This document shows positions 51,975 through 63,720 of a stretch of DNA of 64,000 bases, piece by piece; the first letter of the stretch is position 1; the number at the start of each line of letters is the position of its first letter. A model generated the notes under the pieces. That model made no database searches and was not told the DNA's origin. It saw only the letters and a program-made list of their open reading frames with translations. The translations under genes were made by a program, and so were the position numbers. The DNA is from Strigamia acuminata (taxonomy: Eukaryota > Arthropoda > Chilopoda > Geophilomorpha > Linotaeniidae): contig OX442319.1 of the NCBI GenBank assembly GCA_949358305.1, positions 4,712,001-4,776,000 on the forward strand. The letters run 5' to 3'.

Positions 51975-52640
51975 GTGAATGGGTTTCAAATTAATAGCAA
52001 CTTGCCATGTAGCAATTGTGAAAAGGGGTGTCTTCTTTCAGATCAGTTTTTGACCAAAATGAAAAACGGTATCCGTGATGATTTGGGGCAAAGTTTTGAT
52101 TTCTCAAAAGTAGCAATAAACGATACGGTCATAGATTTCTACTTTGCGCTGATCCAATCAATATACCGCAACGTGTTTAGTTTTCCCTCATTGCTAGTAC
52201 AGTTACTCATGTCTCCTGACAGGATGGGATCCAAGGATTGGATTAGGAGTTCTCAAGATATACCAGGACTCCAACATAGAATCTGGTTTTTCCCGGTACC
52301 ACAAAAGGATCACTGGATGCTCTTCATTCTCAACATATACCGAACACCAAACAACTTAATTTTGTATGACCCATCGGGGCCAATAACTAAGGAAATCCAT
52401 AAAGAACTTTGGCAGAGAATAGATACAAATCTAACGGCTTCAGGAGTTTACGGACCAGCACACGAGCCCTCGGACCCGCCGAAAATGGCTCAGTATGCTC
52501 AGGCATTGAACGAAGACAATGTAAAAGCATTGTTTAATGATTGGTCCGGTATCATACCAGTCAGCTTTCAGAATGAAATTGTTGATCTGGAAAAAAGCAT
52601 TGCACTTATTTCCGGACTTCTCGTTGGCAAGAATCAATAA
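51975..52640 (+). CDS. Ulp1/SENP-like (C48) domain lacking the catalytic Cys
   Basis: A 221-codon frame. INDTVIDFYFALIQ, then KDHWMLFILNIYR and LILYDPSGP match the Ulp1 fold, with the catalytic His in DHW and the Asp in YDPSG. The expected Q..N..DCG block with the nucleophilic Cys is absent; the text continues YGPAHEPSDPPKMAQ. C48 domains process SUMO-like proteins and are also carried by several transposon classes. As read it would be inactive, or an exon boundary or frameshift hides the Cys. No start context stands out. Confidence 0.5.
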   Translation: MNGFQINSNLPCSNCEKGCLLSDQFLTKMKNGIRDDLGQSFDFSKVAINDTVIDFYFALIQSIYRNVFSFPSLLVQLLMSPDRMGSKDWIRSSQDIPGLQHRIWFFPVPQKDHWMLFILNIYRTPNNLILYDPSGPITKEIHKELWQRIDTNLTASGVYGPAHEPSDPPKMAQYAQALNEDNVKALFNDWSGIIPVSFQNEIVDLEKSIALISGLLVGKNQ

Positions 52641-52649
52641 ATTTTTCCA

Positions 52650-52997
52650 GGTGAGGGTGAAGCATTTGTCATAGCAGCCAATTTGATCAAAAGTAATTTA
52701 TATTACGGCTTCAATCGCAATTTGGGAGAAGCTGCTGCTACCAAATATTCTTCATTAGCTTATGTAGCAAAAGAACTCTGCATTCAAATCTTAGGAGAGA
52801 GTGGGTTAGGAGAGTTTGCGGGATGGAATAAACGTGTAGCTTTTCGCGCCAACTTAGATCTCATGACATCATATCTCTCTGTAAGTGACATTTACAGGAG
52901 CATAAATAAAAAGCAGCTTTTGTTTTATATCAAGTTTGCAAATAATGGCACTATTTTAATTGTGACATTTCACATGCTCAAGAATACAATTATCTAA
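52650..52997 (+). CDS. Unrecognised ORF after the C48 domain
   Basis: After TTTTTCCAG the frame gives EGEAFVIAANLIKSNLYYGF, then NLGEAAATKYSSLAYVAKEL and ELCIQILGESGLGEFAGWNK. It is helical, with no domain recognised. It may be the next exon of the preceding gene or transposon ORF. Confidence 0.35.
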   Translation, partial: GEGEAFVIAANLIKSNLYYGFNRNLGEAAATKYSSLAYVAKELCIQILGESGLGEFAGWNKRVAFRANLDLMTSYLSVSDIYRSINKKQLLFYIKFANNGTILIVTFHMLKNTII

Positions 52998-53019
52998 CCA
53001 ATAAGAGAAGAGTGGAAGG

Positions 53020-53505
53020 TTACAAATGACTGCTTACTCCTATAAATATGTATATCACAACACACTCAACTTCAGTAGTTAATGACATCAACTCTGAATC
53101 CTACAGGAGTAAGGAACCTATACCCAAATTTTCATTTTTTCAAAAAAAGACTTAGAAAAATTTTCAAAACAAAAAATTGAACTAATTGTCACAAGCTCAA
53201 GGATACAAATAACTGTAAGTAGATATTCTTATTTGCTTCACTTCCAGTAGAATGGGTATGCCCCACTTCACGTTTGGAATTTTCTAGAATTTATTTTCAC
53301 TTATGGTTTGACCTACTTTTGTATTGTATATAAGGACTAACAAATCTGATCTTTCAGTTGTTTAACAACTCTGGACCATATAGGAGTAGGGAACCTATGT
53401 CCAAATTTTCTTTTTTTTTCAAAAAAGAACTTAGAAAATTTTTCAAAACAAAAAATAGGCATAAAATAAGACTTGTCACAAGCTGAAGGATACAAATAGT
53501 AAGTA
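53020..53505. repeat. Two diverged direct repeats, spacing about 276 bp
   Basis: GGAACCTAT(A/G)(C/T)CCAAATTTTC blocks at 53115 and 53391, each followed by an A-rich stretch and (T)TGTCACAAGCT(C/G)AAGGATAC. This is local tandem duplication without coding sequence. Confidence 0.7.
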
Positions 53506-53595
53506 TGTTTCTTCTCAGCCATTGTTTTTTATTTTTCTTTATATTTTCAGTTGGATTTGTAAAAACGCATTAACTACTTTCTTTTCGTTTGTGCA

Positions 53596-53862
53596 GACAC
53601 TTATAAAATTGATTTCGATATATTTAAACAGAAAGGCGGACAAGATGTTAAGTCGATTCCATTGTAATCGAACAATGATTTGCAGTTTGTCATTTGGAAT
53701 GAGAAAGCTGTGTTGACCTTTAAAATTGAATTCCAAAAATCTTTCGTTTGGGCCGGTTCTGCATCTTTACATCCTGCAGATTCGTGGCAGATAACCACAA
53801 TTTCAGATGGGCTCATGGAACCAGACCAAATCCACAAATTCCACCTGAGCTACCACCAGTGA
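53596..53862 (+). pseudogene. Decayed ORF after a splice-acceptor-like site
   Basis: TTTGTGCAG precedes a frame reading DTYKIDFDIFKQKGGQDV, a single stop, then FVIWNEKAVLTFKIEFQKSF and WAGSASLHPADSWQITTISD, to TGA. The amino-acid text looks genuinely coding, but no family is recognised. It could be a Polinton structural gene remnant given the neighbourhood. Confidence 0.35.
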
Positions 53863-54118
53863 CAACATCGTCGCCACCACCACAGCAACCAGAAGTCACA
53901 GGAAGAGAGAAAGGAGGTTAGATTTTAGTAAACTTTTTGGTGTGAACCAGCTTTTGATCTTTTCTATTTTCTGTTTTCTGTGTTTGCCTTATTAAAATGG
54001 CTTCCGCCAGCTCGGTGTCTCCAACGATTGTGTAACATCCACTGACGTCATGTGTTTGCACGTGATCAAGTACTCGCGTGGGAGGCTGAGTCTGTCGCCC
54101 CCTCGTGCCGGAATCCTA
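53863..54118. other. Spacer before the array
   Basis: One frame at 53830-53935 is Pro/Thr-rich (PPELPPVTTSSPPPQQPEV). Otherwise nothing recognised. Confidence 0.3.
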
Positions 54119-57100
54119 ATTCATAACCCTTACATCATACTTTCAACCCAATTTTTTCCTTTTTTCATCTTGTATAGTTTATTAATTTTATCTTTTATTA
54201 TTTTATTATTTAGAATTCGGGAAACGGAGGTGGTGATGGGAGCAAACAGTGGCATATCTGCCCTGTTTGCTCAGGCGAGCGATGGGAGTTATCAGCCGGC
54301 GGATGGGAGTCACCATGCGGCAACTGCCTCGGCATGGGATTGGTACACTTCTCCATTCCCACTCAACAATGGCATACACCACCACCTGTGGTTCAGCATC
54401 CCCTAGGTGTGGTGCTAAATGCCACATTTGTCGTGCGGTAATCAAGAACAGCAATTACCTCATTAGATTGTTTTTTTAAATTTATCAATTCTGTCTATAA
54501 TTTTATCGTTTTCAAAGAAATATGTATCAACCTCCAATTGTATAAACTTTTGAGGTGAAAATGCAGTTGATCTTTTCCTTGACCATATTATTTAATTGGA
54601 AATAGCATTGAGGAAGCTTTTGGCTTTAACATTCCAATGGGATTATCAGATGATAAAAAATTGATTATGGAAAATGCAACATCATGCCATATTTGTAGTA
54701 AGTTATTTTCAAATAATTCATAACCCTTACATCATACTTTCAACCCAATTTTTTCCTTTTTTCATCTTGTATAGTTTATTAATTTTATCTTTTATTATTT
54801 TATTATTTAGAATTCGGGAAACGGAGGTGGTGATGGGAGCGAACAGTGGCATATCTGCCCTGTTTGCTCAGGCGAGCGATGGGAGTCACCGTGCGGCAAC
54901 TGCCTCGGCATGGGATTGGTACACTTCTCCATTCCCACTCAACAATGGCATACACCACCACCTGTGGTTCAGCATCCCCTAGGTGTGGTGCTAAATGCCA
55001 CATTTGTCGTGCGGTAATCAAGAACAGCAATTACCTCATTAGATTGTTTTTTTAAATTTATCAATTCTGTCTATAATTTTATCGTTTTCAAAGAAATATG
55101 TATCAACCTCCAATTGTATAAACTTTTGAGGTGAAAATGCAGTTGATCTTTTCCTTGACCATATTATTTAATTGGAAATAGCATTGAGGAAGCTTTTGGC
55201 TTTAACATTCCAATGGGATTATCAGATGATAAAAAATTGATTATGGAAAATGCAACATCATGCCATATTTGTAGTAAGTTATTTTCAAATAATTCATAAC
55301 CCTTACATCATACTTTCAACCCAATTTTTTCCTTTTTTCATCTTGTATAGTTTATTAATTTTATCTTTTATTATTTTATTATTTAGAATTCGGGAAACGG
55401 AGGTGGTGATGGGAGCGAACAGTGGCATATCTGCCCTGTTTGCTCAGGCGAGCGATGGGAGTCACCGTGCGGCAACTGCCTCGGCATGGGATTGGTACAC
55501 TTCTCCATTCCCACTCAACAATGGCATACACCACCACCTGTGGTTCAGCATCCCCTAGGTGTGGTGCTAAATGCCACATTTGTCGTGCGGTAATCAAGAA
55601 CAGCAATTACCTCATTAGATTGTTTTTTTAAATTTATCAATTCTGTCTATAATTTTATCGTTTTCAAAGAAATATGTATCAACCTCCAATTGTATAAACT
55701 TTTGAGGTGAAAATGCAGTTGATCTTTTCCTTGACCATATTATTTAATTGGAAATAGCATTGAGGAAGCTTTTGGCTTTAACATTCCAATGGGATTATCA
55801 GATGATAAAAAATTGATTATGGAAAATGCAACATCATGCCATATTTGTAGTAAGTTATTTTCAAATAATTCATAACCCTTACATCATACTTTCAACCCAA
55901 TTTTTTCCTTTTTTCATCTTGTATAGTTTATTAATTTTATCTTTTATTATTTTATTATTTAGAATTCGGGAAACGGAGGTGGTGATGAGAGCAAACAGTG
56001 GCATATCTGCCCTGTTTGCTCAGGCGAGCGATGGGAGTTATCAGCCGGCGGATGGGAGTCACCGTGCGGCAACTGCCTCGGCATGGGATTGGTACACTTC
56101 TCCATTCCCACTCAACAATGGCATACACCACCACCTGTGGTTCAGCATCCCCTAGGTGTGGTGCTAAATGCCACATTTGTCGTGCGGTAATCAAGAACAG
56201 CAATTACCTCATTAGATTGTTTTTTTAAATTTATCAATTCTGTCTATAATTTTATCGTTTTCAAAGAAATATGTATCAACCTCCAATTGTATAAACTTTT
56301 GAGGTGAAAATGCAGTTGATCTTTTCCTTGACCATATTATTTAATTGGAAATAGCATTGAGGAAGCTTTTGGCTTTAACATTCCAATGGGATTATCAGAT
56401 GATAAAAAATTGATTATGGAAAATGCAACATCATGCCATATTTGTAGTAAGTTATTTTCAAATAATTCATAACCCTTACATCATACTTTCAACCCAATTT
56501 TTTCCTTTTTTCATCTTGTATAGTTTATTAATTTTATCTTTTATTATTTTATTATTTAGAATTCGGGAAACGGAGGTGGTGATGGGAGCGAACAGTGGCA
56601 TATCTGCCCTGTTTGCTCAGGCGAGCGATGGGAGTTATCAGCGGGCGGATGGGAGTCACCGTGCGGCAACTGCCTCGGCATGGGATTGGTACACTTCTCC
56701 ATTCCCACTCAACAATGGCATACACCACCACCTGTGGTTCAGCATCCCCTAGGTGTGGTGCTAAATGCCACATTTGTCGTGCGGTAATCAAGAACAGCAA
56801 TTACCTCATTAGATTGTTTTTTTAAATTTATCAATTCTGTCTATAATTTTATCGTTTTCAAAGAAATATGTATCAACCTCCAATTGTATAAACTTTTGAG
56901 GTGAAAATGCAGTTGATCTTTTCCTTGACCATATTATTTAATTGGAAATAGCATTGAGGAAGCTTTTGGCTTTAACATTCCAATGGGATTATCAGATGAT
57001 AAAAAATTGATTATGGAAAATGCAACATCATGCCATATTTGTAGTAAGTTATTTTCAAATAATTCATAACCCTTACATCATACTTTCAACCCAATTTTTT

Positions 57101-58234
57101 CCTTTTTTCATCTTGTATAGTTTATTAATTTTATCTTTTATTATTTTATTATTTAGAATTCGGGAAACGGAGGTGGTGATGGGAGCGAACAGTGGCATAT
57201 CTGCCCTGTTTGCTCAGGCGAGCGATGGGAGTCACCGTGCGGCAACTGCCTCGGCATGGGATTGGTACACTTCTCCATTCCCACTCAACAATGGCATACA
57301 CCACCACCTGTGGTTCAGCATCCCCTAGGTGTGGTGCTAAATGCCACATTTGTCGTGCGGTAATCAAGAACAGCAATTACCTCATTAGATTGTTTTTTTA
57401 AATTTATCAATTCTGTCTATAATTTTATCGTTTTCAAAGAAATATGTATCAACCTCCAATTGTATAAACTTTTGAGGTGAAAATGCAGTTGATCTTTTCC
57501 TTGACCATATTATTTAATTGGAAATAGCATTGAGGAAGCTTTTGGCTTTAACATTCCAATGGGATTATCAGATGATAAAAAATTGATTATGGAAAATGCA
57601 ACATCATGCCATATTTGTAGTAAGTTATTTTCAAATAATTCATAACCCTTACATCATACTTTCAACTTAATTTTTTCCTTTTTTCATCTTGTATAGTTTA
57701 TTAATTTTATCTTTTATTATTTTATTATATAGAATTCGGGAAACGAAGGTGGTGATGGGAGCGAACAGTGGCATATCTGCCCTGTTTGCTCAGGCGAGCG
57801 ATGGGAGTTATCAGCGGGCGGATGGGAGTCACCGTGCGGCAACTGCCTCGGCATGGGATTGGTACACTTCTCCATTCCCACTCAACAATGGCATACACCA
57901 CCACCTGTGGTTCAGCATCCCCTAGGTGTGGTGCTAAATGCCACATTTGTCGTGCGGTAATCAAGAACAGCAATTACCTCATTAGATTGTTTTTTTAAAT
58001 TTATCAATTCTGTCTATAATTTTATCGTTTTCAAAGAAATATGTATCAACCTCCAATTGTATAAACTTTTGAGGTGAAAATGCAGTTGATCTTTTCCTTG
58101 ACCATATTATTTAATTGGAAATAGCATTGAGGAAGCTTTTGGCTTTAACATTCCAATGGGATTATCAGATGATAAAAAATTGATTATGGAAAATGCAACA
58201 TCATGCCATATTTGTAGTAAGTTATTTTCAAATA
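54119..58234 (+). repeat. Tandem array: seven 576/597-bp units of PolB segment plus zinc-ribbon block
   Basis: Units start with ATTCATAACCCTTAC at 54119, 54716, 55292, 55868, 56465, 57062 and 57638, with lengths 597, 576, 576, 597, 597, 576 and 597. Each holds about 400 bp of foreign sequence with a zinc-ribbon frame (next entry) and about 190 bp of PolB text ending MENATSCHICSKLFSNN-like. The 21-bp length difference is one in-frame segment. Copies are nearly identical, so amplification is recent. An eighth unit starts at 58235, is interrupted, and finishes at 60580. Confidence 0.95.
54214..54441 (+). CDS. Zinc-ribbon exon-like frame, unit 1 (75 aa); repeated eight times
   Basis: A T-rich tract ending ATTATTTAG is followed by a frame of 75 codons: Gly-rich start, ICPVCSGERWE, PCGNCLGMGLV, then FSIPTQQWHTPPPVV to a TAA. 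Two CxxC pairs (residues 16/19 and 35/38), each followed by G-type residues, recall DnaJ-type CxxCxGxG zinc ribbons, but there is no J domain. Equivalent frames start at 54811, 55387, 55963, 56560, 57157, 57733 and 60075; the short units lack seven residues between the pairs. It lacks its own ATG, so it would be an internal or last exon. Whether any copy is transcribed is unknown. Confidence 0.5.
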   Translation, partial: NSGNGGGDGSKQWHICPVCSGERWELSAGGWESPCGNCLGMGLVHFSIPTQQWHTPPPVVQHPLGVVLNATFVVR

Positions 58235-60580
58235 ATTCATAACCCTTACATCATACTTTTTCGAATCGCCTGTCGATTTCAACGCCAGCGGTCCGAAGAT
58301 AGGATTCGGGCACGGAGCATTGATTTGCCTTGTGCAAATCGCCCGATCAGAGTCGCATCGACTCTCGTAGTTATGCCTGTTTTTAAGCATTTTTTGTTGC
58401 AAGGAGATAGAGAGAGAAAGCTGAGCTGACTATTCAGCGTGAGGTTTTATTCGCAAGTGAGGAATTTAATCCTTTTAACAATGAGACGAAACGTGACACA
58501 GATGGACAACAATTAAATATCAAGTGTCACAAAACAAGGTTTATGTTTTTTAAGCCTAACATTGCATAAATGTCTTAATTAAATCTCAGAAACTTCATTT
58601 ATAGAAGACATGAAGTTTCCTAATTAAACATAACAGAGGGGAAATTGTCAGGCGCTTTTCTGGCCTAAAATCATCACTTTTAACACAAGTATCTAATTTA
58701 ACATTGAAAATGATTGAATACAAATTGTCAAACTTAAATACACTTCTCAGATCACATATAAAGTAGCAATCCGAGATAAAAACATATTTTAAACTAACAA
58801 ACAACAACTTGAGTTATATAAACATTGATAAAATACAACTCCTCTGTGTATGACGTCATTTGCGAGTATGAATGCTCCATCGCGTCTTGTCATCTCTCGC
58901 AAATCGTCTATTCTCACATCGAAATTAAATCAGGAGTGAAAGTGAACCAATTACCTAAACTAATTCCTCTAATTACATATTCAAACCTAATTACTATTTA
59001 TTTTAACAGATAATCGAAGAAACCTTCAACCGCACGCTTCATCCGGGTCTCAACAACTGAAAATGGCCGACCTAATACAACGCCTTCGCTCACGATCGCC
59101 TTTTGCTGCGGATTACTTCTCTCCCGCGATCCCATGAATTACCGATCAGGTAAGTAAGCACATAGGTATTTCATTCCAACATATTGCTTGTGTCTTTGAG
59201 CTTAATCGAGCGTTTCCTTTGGCCATTTCAGCGTCCATCACCCGAACCAAGCCGTACGATTTCCGTCTCCTCGACTTCACAACCGCGTGAGATGTTATTC
59301 AACGATATAACTATAAGGTAAATAAATATCTGAATAAATAACAAGTGTAAATAAAACTTAATATCTATTTACAGCCTCGTGCAACTCCCGAATTGATTTG
59401 CATCCGGATTTCGTAAACTTAAGGTAAGCAAATGAGCGGTTATAAATTAAAACATAACTTAACATTTCGTGTAAATATATTCAACCAAACCAAACATCCG
59501 TTTTAATTTAAACCTTCCTTTATTTACAGTTATTCCCACATCTGAGGCAGATTTGTGACTTCGGCCCCATCCCGCGAACCGTCTTAATTTATCCGTAAGT
59601 AAATAAATCAACGCGAATGAAAAACTGTAAACCTCGATTATAATTAACACGTATTTTCCTTTCAGACATATTCGAATCCAGAGATCTTATCACGACCCGA
59701 GGAGTTCTTCAAAGTCAGATAAGTTGTAGCAATTAATTCCCGATATGAACAATTATTTAAAAGCTCGAACTCCTTTCCAGAACCTTCTAGAACTTCAATG
59801 TGATCGACAACTCGAGATTATGCCTATTCGACTTCAAATACGTGACAACTGATTGTCTTCTGAATGGTAAATAAATTTAATTAATTTATTTCTTTCTTTT
59901 TTCGTTAGTGAACAGTTCGAACTTATTTCAACTTTCACCATCTTTTCTTTCCCTTATATTTCGAGAAGCATTTCCTGTTTCGAACCGATTCGCAACAATA
60001 CTTTCAACCCAATTTTTTCCTTTTTTCATCTTGTATAGTTTATTAATTTTATCTTTTATTATTTTATTATTTAGAATTCGGGAAACGGAGGTGGTGATGG
60101 GAGCGAACAGTGGCATATCTGCCCTGTTTGCTCAGGCGAGCGATGGGAGTTATCAGCGGGCGGATGGGAGTCACCGTGCGGCAACTGCCTCGGCATGGGA
60201 TTGGTACACTTCTCCATTCCCACTCAACAATGGCATACACCACCACCTGTGGTTCAGCATCCCCTAGGTGTGGTGCTAAATGCCACATTTGTCGTGCGGT
60301 AATCAAGAACAGCAATTACCTCATTAGATTGTTTTTTTAAATTTATCAATTCTGTCTATAATTTTATCGTTTTCAAAGAAATATGTATCAACCTCCAATT
60401 GTATAAACTTTTGAGGTGAAAATGCAGTTGATCTTTTCCTTGACCATATTATTTAATTGGAAATAGCATTGAGGAAGCTTTTGGCTTTAACATTCCAATG
60501 GGATTATCAGATGATAAAAAATTGATTATGGAAAATGCAACATCATGCCATATTTGTAGTAAGTTATTTTCAAATAATGA
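58235..60580 (+). repeat. Eighth array unit, split by a 1.74-kb insertion
   Basis: The unit begins at 58235 and breaks in ATACTTT (58253-58259). It resumes with ATACTTT at 59998-60004 and continues through the zinc-ribbon frame (60075-60302) and the PolB segment. Unlike the other units it passes without break into downstream PolB. Confidence 0.9.
58260..59997 (+). mobile_element. 1.74-kb insertion with 7-bp duplication and a chain of short exon-like blocks
   Basis: Flanked by ATACTTT on both sides. The ends are imperfectly inverted (TCGAATCGCC near the left, CCGATTCGCA near the right). Splice-like boundaries define blocks ending 59149, then 59232-59317, 59375-59423, 59530-59594, 59666-59866 and from 59909, with T-rich acceptors ending in AG and donors of the form GTAAGT or GTAAATAAAT. 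No long ORF spans the blocks. It could be a captured host transcript unit or an unclassified transposon. Confidence 0.6.
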
Positions 60581-60692
60581 AAAGAAAGTCAGAGACCACG
60601 ATCATGCTACTGACAAATTTTGGGGTCTGGCTCATAACTTTTGCAATCTGATATATCGTAGAACATCTAATCTAATTCCTGTTGTTTCTTAG
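60395..60692 (+). pseudogene. Polinton PolB zinc region (most complete copy)
   Basis: Following the array unit, MGLSDDKKLIMENATSCHIC and SKLFSNNEKKVRDHDHATDK, then WGLAHNFCNLIYRRTSNLIP, reproduce the PolB Cys/His region (CHIC...RDHDH...FCN) without interruption. Earlier array units stop inside FSNN, showing where the foreign block was inserted before amplification. Confidence 0.85.
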
Positions 60693-62289
60693 CTTGAAAA
60701 ATTTGAAGGAGAAATGGTGGTAGTTGGAATTCAATAGAAAAAAAACTTGGTTTGGATAACAAAAAAAAGTAAAACAATTTTCAAAGACTTTTACTTTTAC
60801 ATTTGACAGTAGATGGCGTCAAGACCCATAGTTTCCAACAGACAACCCAGTTGGTTCACCGGTGAAGTGATGAAAATCTATCAACTAGACAGTTACAAAT
60901 GGCTAAAAGTGAAATTTTACCCAAAAAATAAAAAATAATCAGCTACGATATTGCAAGAAGATATTGCAGACCTGTGAGAGGAATGCCAAAGGAAAAAAAA
61001 TTGACTTCTCCAACACTGCTATGAAACTGAAATTAGTGGGAAAAACATTGGACAGTAATATTTCACATGTAATTGTTTCAAAATCTCGGTGAATACCAGG
61101 ACCTGTTTTCTTTTGTTTTTTGAAAGAAGCCAGGTGTTAAAAGAGGGATGAAGAAGGAAAGAAGGTTTTTGCTTCGCAGTTGTAATTGAAACGCATATAG
61201 TGATAAGCACAAAAAATAAACCTTCAGACACAGAAAACCTTTTCCCTTTTTTTGTTGATAGAAATATCAAAGCAAGTGAAAATTTGTTCTTGTTGCATAC
61301 GCAACATCAATGAGCATACAGAAGAACAAGAATCTCACAAATATTGTCCGAAGAGAAAAGAAAAATATTGCATTAAAAATAATATTTAAAACCATAACCA
61401 ATGTGTAGAAGGTTACAGGTTCTACCACATTTATAATGGTTGCATGAGACGCTCAGATCTGGTGCTAGTCAAAAAGAATATTTTGAACATTTTGCAAAGA
61501 ACAACTTTGAATGGCAAATATAATTTAAATTATTGATTATTAATACTGCATTCTGTATTGCTAAAATTAAAATTAAACCACAGTTGAGTGAAACGTATTT
61601 TAAACTTTCAACTAATTAAAAAGAAAGCGATAAAATACTACATCGCTGTCAAAATTCATTTTACTCGAACAGCAGAGTAGTGATTCGGAAATTATAGCAT
61701 GCTTTAGAAGTATATGCTACACAACACCAAAGGAATGTCAAATAAACAAACAAATAAAGAATTGCCTTTTGTTAAACCCATCGTTCGTCTAAATAGCAAT
61801 CCAAAGTTACCTCGATTTCTTCGACTGAAGATATATGACAATACTTATTTGTCATATATCGACTATGAACTGTCGGGAATGGATGTTTTGATTTGAAATT
61901 CATGATCTATTATCACTGAAAACATAACTCGTAAATGACGGGTTTGTCCTTTTATATTGAACGTGGAAGTATGACTGGAAGACTAAGTTTCTTTCCTTCC
62001 CGTCGCCTTCATTTTCAGTTTCTTGGGGTTTTCACGTTCCTTGTTCAAAATGGGAGTTTCTGGTGAAATTTTCCTTAATTTCTTTACATTGAACGATTTC
62101 ATTCCAAAACATGAATTCTTTCGTTTTCTTATATCATTATCGGACGGACACGTTTCTTTCAAATCGCACTACACAGCAGAACAACCTTTAAGTCTCACAT
62201 CGCCCACAATATTGACTGGGACATCTTTTAAATAGCAGTGGAGGTGACAATGTTGGACATATTGGACAGTACTGGTGGTTCTGTCAGAA
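60693..62289. other. Decayed Polinton-region sequence, no intact gene
   Basis: 61070-61187 repeats the PolB-derived block of 48523-48637. A 60-codon frame at 61714-61893 (FVKPIVRLNSNPKLPRFLRL) and a 65-codon one from an ATG at 62050 (MGVSGEIFLNFF, to TAA near 62235) have no recognised domain. The rest is AT-rich. Confidence 0.45.
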
Positions 62290-62715
62290 CTGGAGAACCA
62301 ACTATTGGATGCATATGAGAAAATTGAAAGATCTTGTGCTGATTATCAACTGTGAAGGATATGGGTGAATATTTGAAGTGATGATTCAAATGGATACAAA
62401 TATCAGAAAATACTGCTTTTTAGCTAGATCAACCTTTCCAAATTTTCAGCTGATAGGAAAGCATCAATCAATGTAAAAAAGAATGATTCCTTATGCTTAC
62501 AAGTTAGTCTGGAGTTTATTAGCTACCCACTAATCCTCAACGTGTTACAAACTATTCTAAGTAAAAAAAACTGCCTAAATTAAACCAGGCTTTCATTTCC
62601 TATGACAATCCATCAAGTTCCCAAGATAGAATGCATGAATGCCATTAGTGTCCATGTCTTTGGGTATGAAAAACAGATCTTTCCTTTATACCTTAGTGTT
62701 ACGAAGGGACAAGAA
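62290..62715 (+). pseudogene. Second PolB N-terminal fragment
   Basis: LLDAYEKIERSCADYQL, stops, then FPMTIHQVPKIECMNAISVH and VFGYEKQIFPLYLS parallel 47930-48350. It is a diverged copy with several frame breaks, cut after YLS. Confidence 0.75.
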
Positions 62716-63401
62716 ATATGAAATCAACAGAGTACATAATAAATAAACACTCTGGGTTTTGGGGATAAAAGGTAAATAAAGGAAACATGTTGGTTTATGC
62801 ACATTGTCGTCTTAACCAGGTCACCTAAATGGAAACTAGACGCCACCATCGCGAAAGATGCACCTGAACACCAGTGGGTTTTTAGATCAGAAGAAACACT
62901 CGCTGTGGCACAAAAAGCTAAAAAGTTTGAAACACTGCGAGAAGTGGCATCACGACAACCATTGCACCTTTAAAGACTTTGCTGATTAGAAACTACTACT
63001 ATGGCAAATATGACCTGAGCTAGGTTTGGTACCAAAGCAATTGCTAAATGTAATTCATCGTTGGCAAGAAAAAACTAGTACAATGTGTACTAACTACTTT
63101 TTTTTTTAAAAAAATTGCCTAAATTTCACCTCTCCACTCACAAACTTTTCACAGTAGAGCGTATAAATGTAGCAAACAATCGATATTTTTCAACACCAGG
63201 TCAAAAACTTAGTAAATAGTAAAGTCAATGGAATAGAAATGCAAAACCTTTCCTCAGTCACCACGGTCCCCCTCAAAAAGATATTGCCAGGTCAAATTGA
63301 AAGCTGAAAACCTCTATTCGTTGACTATCATACAAGATGAAAAACCATTCAGATGCCATCTGCATTTAAAGTTTAAAATGATTTGTAACAACTGTTCAAG
63401 T
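62716..63401. other. Spacer; no gene recognised
   Basis: Around 62815-62970 a frame reads WKLDATIAKDAPEHQWVFRS and then ETLAVAQKAKKFETLREVAS, to a stop. It looks possibly coding but is unrecognised. The rest is AT-rich. Confidence 0.3.
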
Positions 63402-63720
63402 TTGGTAAATGCCACATCCATTTAACGGAATGCAGGCTTACAATACCAGTATTATCTAAGAATGTTACACTTGGTAAATGCCACACTCGTTTAATGGAGA
63501 TGCAGGCTTACAATACCAGTATCACCTCAAGAATGTTACATTTGGTAAATGCCACACTCGTTTAATGGAGATGCAGGCTTACAATACCAGTGTATCTCAA
63601 AAAGGTTACATTTGGTAAATGCCACACTCGTTTAATGGAGATGCAGGCTTACAATACCAGTATCACCTCAAGAATATTACATCAGGTGAATGCCACACTC
63701 ATTTAATGGCATGCAGTCTT
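63402..63720. repeat. 70-bp tandem repeat, about 4.5 copies
   Basis: GGTAA(A)TGCCACA recurs at about 63403, 63472, 63543, 63613 and, degenerate, 63684. Each is followed by AATGCAGGCTTACAATACCAG-like text. Confidence 0.88.

Noticed and set aside
54119..58234. Assembly artefact as the explanation for the tandem array
   Set aside because: Cannot be excluded by reading, but units differ by linked substitutions and the 21-bp indel, which favours a real array.
58260..59997. Helitron capturing host exons
   Set aside because: Helitrons make no target duplication and insert between A and T; here a 7-bp repeat flanks the insert, and no CTRR hairpin end was seen.
54214..60302. DnaJ co-chaperone gene copies
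   Set aside because: CxxCxGxG-like pairs occur, but only two of the four DnaJ repeats and no J domain; left as generic zinc ribbon.
54206..60315. Repeated 75-82 codon minus-strand and 76-codon + frames in the array
   Set aside because: Shadows of the zinc-ribbon block in other frames; the Cys-pair frame is the only one with a recognisable pattern.
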